A stretch of DNA of 64,000 nucleotides, taken from Croceibacterium aestuarii (lineage in GTDB: Bacteria; Pseudomonadota; Alphaproteobacteria; Sphingomonadales; Sphingomonadaceae). The stretch lies in assembly GCF_030657335.1 (NCBI RefSeq), contig NZ_CP131039.1, positions 1,178,001 to 1,242,000 on the forward strand, in the 5' to 3' direction. The translations under genes were made by a program, and so were the position numbers. A model generated the notes under the pieces. The model had not been told where the DNA came from and did no database searches. It saw only the letters and a program-made list of their open reading frames with translations. This document shows, in pieces, positions 8,601-16,433 of the stretch; within the stretch, counting starts at the first letter, position 1, and each line of letters begins with the position of its first letter.

Positions 8601-10895
8601 TTAGCTCCCGCTTTGCGTTACGGTTGCGGTGTTGCCCGAACCGCTCTGCATCACCGTCGACAACGCGTCTGTGCCCGACTGTGTCACCGTCGCGGTCTGG
8701 TCCGATCCCGACTGCGTGATGTACGAGTCGTTGCCGGTCCCGCTCTGGGTCAGCGTCGCAGTGCTGTCGGTGCCCGTCTGGATGATCGACGAATAGCCGT
8801 CCTCACCCGACTGGGTCGCATTGGCGGTGTTGCCCGAACCCGAGTTGATGCCAAGGAAGCCCACGCTACCCTGGCTGATGTCGGATTCGTTGCCCGTGCC
8901 GGACTGGACGACGTTGGCGGTCTGGCTCGTGCCGCGCTGGGTGATATCCGAGCCGTTGCTCGTTCCATCCTGCGACACGTAGGCCACCTGTTGCGAGCCG
9001 GCGCCGATGCCGAACAAGCCGTTCGTGCCCTGGTCGATCGTCGAACGGGCCAGCACGCTGGTGCTGAGCTGCTCGACATAGGCCGACTGGAACCCGCCCG
9101 ACTGCGTCACCGACGAACTGCCATGGTCGCCCGCCTGGTTCACGCCGCTGGCGGTCTCGTCGAAGTATTCGCCAGTGGAGTTGGCGAGGCCGCCCTGGCT
9201 CACCGTCGATTCGTTGTCGGTGCCTGTCTGCGAAACGTTCGCCTGATGGCCGCCGATCAGACCCTGGTTGATCGTCGAGTCGTTGCCCGATTCACTCTGG
9301 TAGACCACCGCACCGCTGAGGACCGTCGACGACTGGTTGATCGTCGATTCGTTATCCGAACCGGTTTGAGTCACCTGAGCGCCGTTGAGAACGCCCGTCT
9401 GGGTGACCCTGGAGGTCAGGTTCGTGCCGGTCTGGGAGACATCGGCCAGCGTTGCCGTGCCCGACTGGTCGACGTCGGACAGGTTCTCGTCGCCGCTCTG
9501 GCCGATCGTCGCCGCGTTGCTGTCGCCGCTCTGCGCGATCAACGACACGTTGGTGGGGGCGTTGGCAGGCGGGCTCTGGTTGGCGCCGTACTGCGTGACG
9601 GTCGCAGAACCGTTGGTACCGGTCTGGTCGATCTGGGACGCATTGCGCGCGAAGTCGCCCGTGACGCTACCCTGCGTGACTTCGGCCGAGCCGGTGCCGC
9701 TCTGGTTGATGACCGAGGTGTTGTACACGCCCGACTGGTCGACATCGGCCGAAGCAAGGTTGCTCTGGTTGATGCTCGAACGGTTGAGAATCCCGTTCTG
9801 CCCGACCGTTGCCGAGGCGCCGTCGGCCGACTGGTCGATCAGCGAGACGTTGTTGGCATAGGCTTCGCCCGCGCCGTTCGGTGGGGGCAGATCGGCGCCG
9901 TCCCAGGTGCGCGAGCCGAGCGTGTTGACCCCGCCGCCCTGCGAGACGTTGGCAGTGGCGCCGGCGCTCTGCGTGATGCGCGAGGTGTTTCCGTCGCTGT
10001 TCTGCACCGAGGTCGCCGAAGCGTTCTCGGCAGTGGCGGTCTGGTCGATCGTCGAGCGGTTGTCGTCGCCGTTCTGCGTGATCGAGGCAAAGGCCGGCAC
10101 AGCGTCCTGCGTGATCGCGGCGGTATTGTCGTCGCCATTCTGGACCACGAATGCGTCGGCATTCACGTCGGGGACTACCGGCTCGCTGGCCGGGTTGGCA
10201 TCGCCGGTCCCGTCAGCGCTCTGGCGGATGACCTTGGCGGTATTGCGGTCGCCGTCCTGCGCCACTGTGGCGTTCGAGAAGTTGCCCGCCTGGTTGATCT
10301 CGGCGAGGTTGAACGCGCCCGACTGCGTGACGGCGGCATTGGTGTTGTCGCCCGTCTGAGTGATCGAGCTGGTGTTGTCATCGCCACTCTGGAGCACGCC
10401 AACGAGGTTGGTGGGATCCGCGCTGGCGTAGTTGTTGTCGGGATCGCCGGCCGCACCGTTGATGCCGCTCTGGTTGACGGTCGACAGGTTGCGGTCACCG
10501 GTCTGCTGAACGCTCGCTTCGTTGTAGCGGTTGCTCTGCGTGATGAACGACGTGCTTGCGCCGCTCTGGTTGACAGAGGCATTCTGTGCGCCGCCCGACT
10601 GGGTGACAGTCGACTTGGCCGCGCCGTCGTCCTGGATCACGCTCGCGCGCTCGTCCTTGCCGGTCTGCGCGATTGTGCTGTTCGCGCCGTCCGTGTCTGC
10701 CTGCTGCTGCACGTTGGCGACGTTGTTGGCGTTGCTCTGCGTGATCGTCGAACTGCTGTCGGCACCTGTCTGAGTCACCTCGGCCGATTGGTTGGAGCCG
10801 CTCTGCGTTGCCGTCGAAGTGTTGTTCTGGGCAATTGCCGGCATCGCGATCAGCAAAGCTGCCGCCGAAGCCGAAGTCATAAGAATTTTCTTCAT
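8601..10895 (-). CDS. Very large curlin-repeat amyloid protein (CsgA-like)
   Basis: A 764-residue secreted protein. The signal peptide MKKILMTSASAAALLIAMPAIA is followed almost entirely by degenerate curlin half-repeats of about 11 residues, consensus S/T-x-V/I-x-Q-x-G-x-x-N/D-x (e.g. ATVTQSGTDALSTVMQSGSGN). By length and period this is roughly sixty half-repeats, against ten in the 151-residue E. coli CsgA. Gln, Asn, Ser, Thr and Gly dominate and no other domain is visible. The start has AGGAAG at 7-nt spacing. Repeats of this type form cross-beta strands in CsgA, so this is a likely surface amyloid subunit. It is paralogous to the next gene upstream; a terminator hairpin separates them. Confidence 0.88.
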   Translation of the reverse strand: MKKILMTSASAAALLIAMPAIAQNNTSTATQSGSNQSAEVTQTGADSSSTITQSNANNVANVQQQADTDGANSTIAQTGKDERASVIQDDGAAKSTVTQSGGAQNASVNQSGASTSFITQSNRYNEASVQQTGDRNLSTVNQSGINGAAGDPDNNYASADPTNLVGVLQSGDDNTSSITQTGDNTNAAVTQSGAFNLAEINQAGNFSNATVAQDGDRNTAKVIRQSADGTGDANPASEPVVPDVNADAFVVQNGDDNTAAITQDAVPAFASITQNGDDNRSTIDQTATAENASATSVQNSDGNTSRITQSAGATANVSQGGGVNTLGSRTWDGADLPPPNGAGEAYANNVSLIDQSADGASATVGQNGILNRSSINQSNLASADVDQSGVYNTSVINQSGTGSAEVTQGSVTGDFARNASQIDQTGTNGSATVTQYGANQSPPANAPTNVSLIAQSGDSNAATIGQSGDENLSDVDQSGTATLADVSQTGTNLTSRVTQTGVLNGAQVTQTGSDNESTINQSSTVLSGAVVYQSESGNDSTINQGLIGGHQANVSQTGTDNESTVSQGGLANSTGEYFDETASGVNQAGDHGSSSVTQSGGFQSAYVEQLSTSVLARSTIDQGTNGLFGIGAGSQQVAYVSQDGTSNGSDITQRGTSQTANVVQSGTGNESDISQGSVGFLGINSGSGNTANATQSGEDGYSSIIQTGTDSTATLTQSGTGNDSYITQSGSDQTATVTQSGTDALSTVMQSGSGNTATVTQSGS

Positions 10896-10910
10896 CGGAA
10901 TTCTTCCTGC

Positions 10911-10949
10911 GGAAAAACCGAAAGGCCGGCGTCGCTAAGGACGCCGGCC
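10911..10949 (-). terminator. Intrinsic terminator/attenuator between the two large curlin genes
   Basis: A perfect 10-bp stem (10924-10933 with 10940-10949, 6-nt loop) lies 8 nt after the stop of the 582-residue curlin gene. On the minus strand it is followed by TTTCGGTTTTT. It ends about 15-30 nt before the next start codon, so it should partly terminate the transcript and set relative expression of the two subunits. Confidence 0.75.
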
Positions 10950-10956
10950 GGTTCGA

Positions 10957-12705
10957 TTAGAGACCCTGGGTGACGGTGACCGTGTTGCCGCTGCCGTCCT
11001 GGTTCACGGTCGAGGAATTGCCGTTCGACAACTGGGTCACCGTGGCGGTGTTGTCCATGCCGTACTGAACGAGCAGCGACTCGTTATCCGCGCCGCTCTG
11101 CGTCACGTCCGCGGTGTGGCCCGAACCCAGCTGATTGAGCTGGCTCAGGTTGCTCAGGCCCGACTGCGTGGTGCTGGCGGTGTTGCCGCTGCCACCCTGG
11201 ATGATGTCAGCCTTGGAGTCGTCGCCACCCGCCATCTGGGTGATCGTGCCGGTATTGCCCGTGCCAGGAGCGTAGTTGTAGCCATACGTGCCCGGAACGA
11301 TCTGCTCGTAGCCTTGGTAGATCGTTGCGCGCGACCGATCCGCTACCTGATCGACAGTGGCGGTGTTGCCGTCGCTGATCTGCTCGACATCGACGAAGTT
11401 GTAGCCGGTGTCGAGCGAAGCGGCCGTCCCCGACTGGGTGACGGTGGCGGTGTTGTCGCTGCCAGCCTGCCAGACGTAGCTGTCAGCATATTCGGACGTG
11501 GCCTTCTGCGTAACGGTGGCAGTGTTGCCGTCAGCCGTTTCCGGGCGAGGAACGTACGACTGGTATCCCTGGAACAGGGTGCTCACGCCGTTCGCGCCGC
11601 GCTGGGTGACCGAGCTGTCGTTGTTGGCGCCGTCGACCCGAGTGTAGTTCTCGGTGTTCGCGGCAGACTGGATGACGCCGGCGGAGTTGCCGTCGCCGTT
11701 CATCTGCACGCTGCTGTACGCGTTCGAGGCGCCGGCCTGCTGATCCACATCGGCGGAATTGCCGGTGCTGGCAGTGTTGGTCAGGCCCTGTTCGACGATG
11801 CTCTCGTTGTCGGTTCCCGCCTGCGTCACGATGGCGCTGTTGCCGTCGCCGTTTTGGTCGATGTCCGAAGTGTTGCGGAGGCCGCTCTGGTTGACGCTCG
11901 CATCGTTGTCAGAACCGCTCTGGTCGATGGTCGAAACCAGGTCCTCGCCGTTTTGGATGACCGAAGCGTCGAGCAGGCTCGGGTTCTCGCTGCTCAGCTG
12001 ATTGATGGTCGACTCGTTGCTTGTGCCCGTCTGCGACACTGTCGCATGCGATGCAGCCGCCGAACCAGGGCCGCCAATGAGTTCCTGGCGGATAGCTGAG
12101 TTGTTAGCATCGCCATCCTGGAGAACGCTGGCAACGGCGCGGCTCGCCGGGTTCTGGTCGACCGTCGAGATGTTGTCGTTACCGACCTGCGTGACACCAG
12201 CCGAAGCGGTTTCGTCAACAGCATCGCCGACCGAGTTCAGCTGTCCACCCTGGGTGATCGTCGAATCGTTGCCGGTGCCGCCGCTCTGATGGACTTCGGC
12301 GGCGTTTGCGGTGCCAGCCTGAGAAACGCTCGAGGTGTTGTCGCCGTCCTGCTCGACGAACACGCGATTGCGATTGTCGATGCCGTCGCCACGCTCTTGT
12401 ACGACGGTCGAGTCGGCGCTGTCGCCCGACTGCTTGACGGTGACCGTGTTGTTGCGGTCTGGCGTCTGCGAATTCACGGTCGACTGGGTGACCGACGACG
12501 TGCCGTTGGTGCCGCTCTGCGTGACGTTTGCATCGTTGCCGCTGCCGGTCTGAGTCACGGTGCTGCCGTTGCTCGAACCGCTTTGAGTAACCACGGCGCC
12601 GAGATCGGTTCCGTTCTGGTCTACGGTCGAAGTGTTCTGCGCGAACGCAGGGACCGCAACGAGCAGGGCGGCTGCTGATGCCGAGGAAAGAAGAAGTTTT
12701 TTCAT
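10957..12705 (-). CDS. Large curlin-repeat amyloid protein (CsgA-like)
   Basis: A 582-residue secreted protein. The signal peptide MKKLLLSSASAAALLVAVPAFA is nearly the same as that of the 764-residue paralog downstream. The mature part is built of curlin half-repeats (e.g. GAVVTQSGSSNGSTVTQTGSGN) with some less regular insertions rich in Tyr (YQSYVPRPE and YEQIVPGTYGYNY near the middle). ATG 12705 is chosen because GGAG stands 7 nt upstream and the signal peptide begins there; a longer in-frame start adds 40 residues that do not look like a leader. It is the first subunit gene after csgG, across a 473-bp gap that holds a candidate small RNA. Confidence 0.88.
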   Translation of the reverse strand: MKKLLLSSASAAALLVAVPAFAQNTSTVDQNGTDLGAVVTQSGSSNGSTVTQTGSGNDANVTQSGTNGTSSVTQSTVNSQTPDRNNTVTVKQSGDSADSTVVQERGDGIDNRNRVFVEQDGDNTSSVSQAGTANAAEVHQSGGTGNDSTITQGGQLNSVGDAVDETASAGVTQVGNDNISTVDQNPASRAVASVLQDGDANNSAIRQELIGGPGSAAASHATVSQTGTSNESTINQLSSENPSLLDASVIQNGEDLVSTIDQSGSDNDASVNQSGLRNTSDIDQNGDGNSAIVTQAGTDNESIVEQGLTNTASTGNSADVDQQAGASNAYSSVQMNGDGNSAGVIQSAANTENYTRVDGANNDSSVTQRGANGVSTLFQGYQSYVPRPETADGNTATVTQKATSEYADSYVWQAGSDNTATVTQSGTAASLDTGYNFVDVEQISDGNTATVDQVADRSRATIYQGYEQIVPGTYGYNYAPGTGNTGTITQMAGGDDSKADIIQGGSGNTASTTQSGLSNLSQLNQLGSGHTADVTQSGADNESLLVQYGMDNTATVTQLSNGNSSTVNQDGSGNTVTVTQGL

Positions 12706-12891
12706 GATGTTACTCCGTTGGAAACATTTGTGTTGAAACTCGTCCGCGGCAGAATCCCCGGGCGAGGCGTTGCGACACACGTCGACGAACCCGTGAGCGG
12801 GTTTCGATTGGGATGCCCACGCCATGCCCAGGCACGGCGGCGGTCCATTGCTGTTCCGAACGGGAGCGGGAACCGCGCGCCGCGCGCGCGG

Positions 12892-12918
12892 TTGACCATG
12901 ATAGCGGGGGCGTATTTG
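12892..12918 (+). promoter_or_regulatory. Possible promoter of the plus-strand small RNA
   Basis: TTGACC at 12892-12897 (5 of 6 to the -35 consensus) and TATTTG at 12913-12918 are separated by 15 nt, slightly short. A start point near 12925 would fall just before the first hairpin of the RNA candidate. The support is positional and weak on the -10 side. Confidence 0.35.
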
Positions 12919-12924
12919 CTCGCC

Positions 12925-13064
12925 TGGTTAACATGGTTGTAAAGCTCCCTTCGGAGTTTCATAACCATGCCTGTCTCGGCCCGAGGGCCGGGGCAGACAC
13001 GGTTGTTCACACAGCAACTTCGTCAAATGGGGCGCGTCGGGGCTGCAACTCCGGCGCGCCTTTT
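12925..13064 (+). ncRNA. Candidate structured small RNA in the csgG-curlin gap
   Basis: About 140 nt with three hairpins in tandem. Hairpin 1 is a 17-pair stem (12932-12948 with 12953-12969, loop CTTC). Hairpin 2 is an 11-12-pair stem (12971-12982 with 12985-12996). A mostly unpaired A/C-rich linker (12997-13030) follows. Hairpin 3 is a 10-pair stem (13031-13040 with 13051-13060) followed by TTTT, an intrinsic-terminator shape. The imperfect pairs (two in hairpin 1, two in hairpin 2, one in hairpin 3) are G-U wobbles only if the plus strand is transcribed; on the minus strand they become A-C mismatches. That argues for a plus-strand RNA opposite to the operon. No Rfam family was recognised by eye. 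Confidence 0.5.
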
Positions 13065-13178
13065 GCATTGACCTTCGAAGAGAGCTGCAACTCTCCCTCG
13101 GGCCACCGGAAAACTCGGCTTTCACGGGGCAGGTCCGGCACCCGCCCCAGCCTTATGCTCACGCCGCGAGCGGCGTGT

Positions 13179-14177
13179 TCAATTCCTCGTCGGGGCGCGC
13201 GGGCGCCCCACGGCATCCTGCTCGGCCGCCTCGGCGGCGGCCGTGCGCTTGATCTTCAGCGGCTCCATCGGCGGCGCGTTCTTCAACGCGGCTTCCACCG
13301 AAGCCTGGTCGATCTTGCCCGCACGCTCCTGGCGATACTGCCAGAGCAGAGGCCAGCCGGCCTGCTGGTCGGCGAAATCCCACAGCTTGAGATCGACGCC
13401 TTCGAGCACGAGGCTGTAGACGGCTTTCTCGATGGCCTGCTGCAGCGCCAGCTGGTCGGGCTCGTTGGTGGTGATCCCGGCTTCGGCCTGAAGCAGTTCC
13501 TTGAAGGCGATGTAGCGGAAGGCGTTCGCGCCGATCGACTTGCTGGCGATCGTCTTGGAGGCGGTGACGGTGGTCAGCACCTCGCCGGTGCGGACCGAAA
13601 CCGCGCGGAGGTAGACCGTGACGGTATCCTGGCGATATTCGGTCCGGCCGCCGATCCCGAGGAACGCGGCGCCGGCCCCGCCGGTAACCGTGTTGGTATC
13701 GTAACCGATCACGCCGCCTTCGAGCAGCACGCCGGCAAACAGCAGCGCGGGGAGGGCCTGCGGGTTGACCCCCTGCTCGCCGAGATAGCGCTCGCGCATC
13801 TCGCGGATGATCTGCCGTTCGTTGAGCAGGTTCTTGAGCGATTCGCGCTCGACGATGGTAAACCACTGCCGGTTGCCCGCGTCCTGCAGCGCCTTGATCA
13901 GGATCGAGGCGCCGCCCTGGCTGACCGCGCGCGACAGCGTCTGCCCGGTTTCCGAAGGCTTGAACTGCCCCGTCTGGTCGGAAAATCCGTACACCGCGAT
14001 GGCGACCGGGCGGCTCGGCGCGGGGAGCGCGGCAAGCAGCGTCTGCGTCTGCGTCTGCGCGGGAATGAACGCGGTCGAGCGGGTTTCGGGAATCAGATCC
14101 CGCCCGTCTTCGGTAACCGTCATGCAGCCGGTCAGGGCGAGTGCAGCAGCGCTGGCAAAGAGTGGGGAGAGACGCAT
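13179..14177 (-). CDS. csgG: Curli export lipoprotein/secretion pore CsgG
   Basis: A 332-residue outer-membrane lipoprotein of the CsgG family, the nonameric channel that exports curlin subunits. The signal sequence ends in a lipobox (ALALTGC, Cys at about 18). The conserved core includes VAIAVYGFSDQTGQFKP, GGASILIKALQDAG, WFTIVERESLKNLLNERQIIR and a GGVIGYDTNTVTGGAGAAFLG transmembrane-hairpin region, all typical of CsgG. It is longer than the E. coli protein (277 residues) because of a charged C-terminal tail. It starts 19 bp after the csgF stop, so the two form a unit. This gene anchors the identity of the whole locus. Confidence 0.95.
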   Translation of the reverse strand: MRLSPLFASAAALALTGCMTVTEDGRDLIPETRSTAFIPAQTQTQTLLAALPAPSRPVAIAVYGFSDQTGQFKPSETGQTLSRAVSQGGASILIKALQDAGNRQWFTIVERESLKNLLNERQIIREMRERYLGEQGVNPQALPALLFAGVLLEGGVIGYDTNTVTGGAGAAFLGIGGRTEYRQDTVTVYLRAVSVRTGEVLTTVTASKTIASKSIGANAFRYIAFKELLQAEAGITTNEPDQLALQQAIEKAVYSLVLEGVDLKLWDFADQQAGWPLLWQYRQERAGKIDQASVEAALKNAPPMEPLKIKRTAAAEAAEQDAVGRPRAPTRN

Positions 14178-14196
14178 AATTCCGGGCCGTCTGCCT

Positions 14197-14622
14197 TCAG
14201 TTCACTTCGATGAAGGTGGGAATGACGATCGTCGTCACCTCCCCCGTTTCGTCGTTGGTGATGTTGAGGGTCACGTCCTCGAGACCGCGCGAGAAATCGA
14301 TCGTCTGTCCGCCGAAGCTGATCGTGCCGCTCTGCTGCGGGTTGTCGCCAAAAATCGCGTCGACGATCTGCGAGGACAATGCCGAGAGCAGGCGCGACTG
14401 CAGCTGACGGGCGAAAATGTCGGCCTGTGAATTGGTGCTCCGGGCGTTCGGATCCTTGTAGTCGTTCTGGGCATTGGCGATGCCCAGCAGGTGCGCCGAA
14501 TTGAACGGATTGCCGCCGAACGACGGGTCGATCGGCTGGTAGACCATGTCCTGCGCCGCTGCAGGAACCGCGATGAAGATCGCCAGCGGCAAACATGCCG
14601 CAAGCCGTGCCCTTGATTTCAT
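14197..14622 (-). CDS. csgF: Curli assembly protein CsgF
   Basis: A 141-residue secreted assembly factor that binds the CsgG pore and helps anchor nucleation at the cell surface. After the signal peptide (MKSRARLAACLPLAIFIAVPAAAQ) comes the diagnostic CsgF N-terminal block DPSFGGNPFNSAHLLGIANA followed by QNDYKDP, matching the E. coli order NPNFGGNP...AQNSYKDP. The C-terminus is beta-rich (TLNITNDETGEVTTIVIP). ATG 14622 gives the normal CsgF length; an upstream in-frame codon would add 39 non-homologous residues that overlap the regulatory DNA. It is the first structural gene of the export unit and sits 75 bp from a CtrA-type box. Confidence 0.94.
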   Translation of the reverse strand: MKSRARLAACLPLAIFIAVPAAAQDMVYQPIDPSFGGNPFNSAHLLGIANAQNDYKDPNARSTNSQADIFARQLQSRLLSALSSQIVDAIFGDNPQQSGTISFGGQTIDFSRGLEDVTLNITNDETGEVTTIVIPTFIEVN

Positions 14623-14696
14623 GACATTGCCCCGTCCAAAACGCTTGCATGCCCCGGAGCTCTTGACGAACGCACGTCCGCCCGATCTCTCTAAAG

Positions 14697-14712
14697 TTAA
14701 CCGGTTATTAAC
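14697..14712. promoter_or_regulatory. Full CtrA-type binding site upstream of csgF
   Basis: TTAA at 14697-14700, seven bases (CCGGTTA), then TTAAC at 14708-14712. This matches the alphaproteobacterial CtrA consensus TTAA-N7-TTAAC exactly and is nearly palindromic, so it reads on both strands. It lies 75-90 bp upstream of the csgF start, a normal promoter position. Binding is inferred from the consensus only. Confidence 0.6.
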
Positions 14713-14826
14713 CTTTGAATTTGCGATTCGCATCCCCAATTTTGGTGAGGGTGGGGGGAAATGCGGTGAGTTGAAGCGAGTGTGTCAATTCGGAACACTA
14801 CCTGCTCCGCACGGCTCCGCAGGGGC

Positions 14827-15393
14827 TCAGGCGGCGCAGTAGGTTCGCACCAGCTGGTGCAGCTGGATCCCCGATTGCACCGCGGCCTTCGAATAGATCT
14901 GCTTGAGGTGACTGCGCACGGTGGAGATCGAAACGTCGAGTTCGTCGGCGATGCCGCGCGGAACCTTGAGCTGGAGGAAGAGCTCGAGAACGCGGATTTC
15001 CGCGGGCGTCAGGCGCAAGTCCTCGACGATCCCGCTGTCGGAGATATCGCAGTGCGGCATCGAGAGATTGAACAGCAGGAAGATCAGGTTCTCCCATTGC
15101 TGCGGCCGCCAGGCGAAGACCATCGCCCAGTGCCCGTTCGACTTGGCCCGCAGCAGGAAGCGGCGCGGCGTGGCGTCGCACGATTGCAGGAAGCGGGCGA
15201 ACTCGCCCGGCCGCTGCTCGTCCTCGATGCGCAGCCGATTGTTGCGAATCCTCACCGGCAGCGGATCGCGCAGCAGCGCTCCCGCCCGTCCGCATTGGAA
15301 CTGCAGCGCCAGGTCGCTTGAAACTGCGATGTGCGGACGCCGGTCGATCTCGAGCCAGGTCCGCGCGAATTCCCCTTCGTAGTCGCTTGCCAT
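14827..15393 (-). CDS. LuxR-type transcriptional regulator linked to the curli-like locus
   Basis: A 188-residue DNA-binding protein. The C-terminal third carries the LuxR/FixJ helix-turn-helix (LTPAEIRVLELFLQLKVPRG, then IADELDVSISTVRSHLKQIY). The N-terminal about 120 residues show no receiver-type Asp pocket or autoinducer motif that I recognise, with a Trp-rich stretch WAMVFAWRPQQWENLIF. ATG 15393 is used; a TTG five codons earlier is possible and no strong ribosome site favours either. It is co-oriented with and 204 bp upstream of csgF. E. coli CsgD, the master curli activator, is also a LuxR-family protein, so a regulator role for this locus is a reasonable inference. Confidence 0.8.
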   Translation of the reverse strand: MASDYEGEFARTWLEIDRRPHIAVSSDLALQFQCGRAGALLRDPLPVRIRNNRLRIEDEQRPGEFARFLQSCDATPRRFLLRAKSNGHWAMVFAWRPQQWENLIFLLFNLSMPHCDISDSGIVEDLRLTPAEIRVLELFLQLKVPRGIADELDVSISTVRSHLKQIYSKAAVQSGIQLHQLVRTYCAA

Positions 15394-15503
15394 CGTTCGA
15401 TGCCGCAACGCTCGCCCACGCCGCCAAGCCTGGCGTCAGAGCCGATACGTGCAGGCTGCCCCTTTTCTGTCGCGACCCCCCTGGAGTTCGCCGCTCATGG
15501 CCA

Positions 15504-15518
15504 TTAACCTTAATTAAC
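15504..15518. promoter_or_regulatory. TTAA-rich site upstream of the LuxR gene
   Basis: Three TTAA words occur within 14 bases (15504, 15510 and 15514), the last followed by C. The closest fit to CtrA is TTAA-N6-TTAAC, one base short of the canonical spacer. The site lies about 110 bp upstream of the LuxR start. The call is weak by itself. Confidence 0.25.
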
Positions 15519-15552
15519 CATTAGCCTCGTGGCAACAACCCGCGCGCCGGGC

Positions 15553-16353
15553 TCATGCCGAGCGGCTCACCGAAACCTCCTTGTCGCCGAATTCCGCCTC
15601 GCCGAACACCGTCATGAAGCTCACGTCGGCGGCATCGCGGCCGACGCCGATCTTCACCGTCTCGGCCGGGTCGGCCATGCCGGTGGCGTCGACCAGATAC
15701 CAGGCGCCGCCGTGCGGGATCGTCGGATCGGCCAGGAACACCTCGGCCAGGGCGTGGAAGTCGGGCGGCGTCACCCCGGGGGCATAGGCGCTGACGTAAC
15801 GCGCGGGGATCGCCGAGGCGCGGGCCATGGCGATCAGCACGTGGGCATAGTCGCGGCACACCCCGCGGCGCTCGACGAAGCTGTCGGTTGCGGTGGTGTT
15901 GGCGTCGCTCGATCCGGCGACGTAGCTGAAGTTCTCGGCGATCCAGTCGCGAATCGCGGCGATCCGCGCGCCGCCCGCGGTCGCTCCGAAGCGCGAGCCG
16001 ACGAACGACTGCAGCCGCTCGACTTCGCAATAGCGCGAGGCGAGCAGGTACTCGATCGCCTCGCCGGGTAGCTCGTGCGGCTCGAGCGCGGCGAGCGTGT
16101 CGATGGTGGGGACGAGCCGGTCGACCTCGACCGTGGCGCTGTAGTTGACCTCGAAGCGCCCGTGCGCGCGCAGCCACAGCCGCTCGCCGATGGTGTCCTG
16201 CGCGGGCACCCGGGCGAAGTCGTCGGCCTTGCTCGTGCGGCAGTCGCTGGCGAGGATCCGCTGCTCGGGGATCGCCGCCGCCTCGAATTGCAGCAGCACG
16301 TCGCTCGCCTGCGGCAGGGTGAAGGAAAAGCTGGCCTTGATGTCGATCGGCAT
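15553..16353 (-). CDS. Transglutaminase-like cysteine protease family protein
   Basis: A 266-residue cytoplasmic protein of the bacterial transglutaminase-like superfamily. An N-terminal beta domain (about 1-130) with FSFTLPQASDVLLQFEA and RFEVNYSATVEV is followed by the papain-like core. The triad is visible as Cys in ERRGVCRDYAHVLIAMAR, His in DFHALAEVFL and Asp in WYLVDATGMADP. Start ATG 16353 begins at the conserved strand; an upstream in-frame codon adds 34 residues unlike the family. The family often lies near circularly permuted ATP-grasp and alpha-E genes, but none is here. The substrate is unknown. Confidence 0.85.
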   Translation of the reverse strand: MPIDIKASFSFTLPQASDVLLQFEAAAIPEQRILASDCRTSKADDFARVPAQDTIGERLWLRAHGRFEVNYSATVEVDRLVPTIDTLAALEPHELPGEAIEYLLASRYCEVERLQSFVGSRFGATAGGARIAAIRDWIAENFSYVAGSSDANTTATDSFVERRGVCRDYAHVLIAMARASAIPARYVSAYAPGVTPPDFHALAEVFLADPTIPHGGAWYLVDATGMADPAETVKIGVGRDAADVSFMTVFGEAEFGDKEVSVSRSA

Positions 16354-16433
16354 ATGCTGCCCCAATGCCCGCGCCCGCGCGCTGTTCCTGACCGAATCCC
16401 GCGCCCGTCGCTTTGCCCGCCCGGCCCGCGCGC

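Noticed and set aside
8574-10973. Plus-strand 799-codon frame opposite the large curlin
   Set aside because: It arises from the repeat composition (VxQxG codons read backwards); no leader, no ribosome site and no family match. The minus strand has a signal peptide and true curlin repeats.
8601-12705. CRISPR or minisatellite array
   Set aside because: The periodicity is at the protein level (curlin half-repeats) with diverged DNA; there are no constant repeats with unique spacers.
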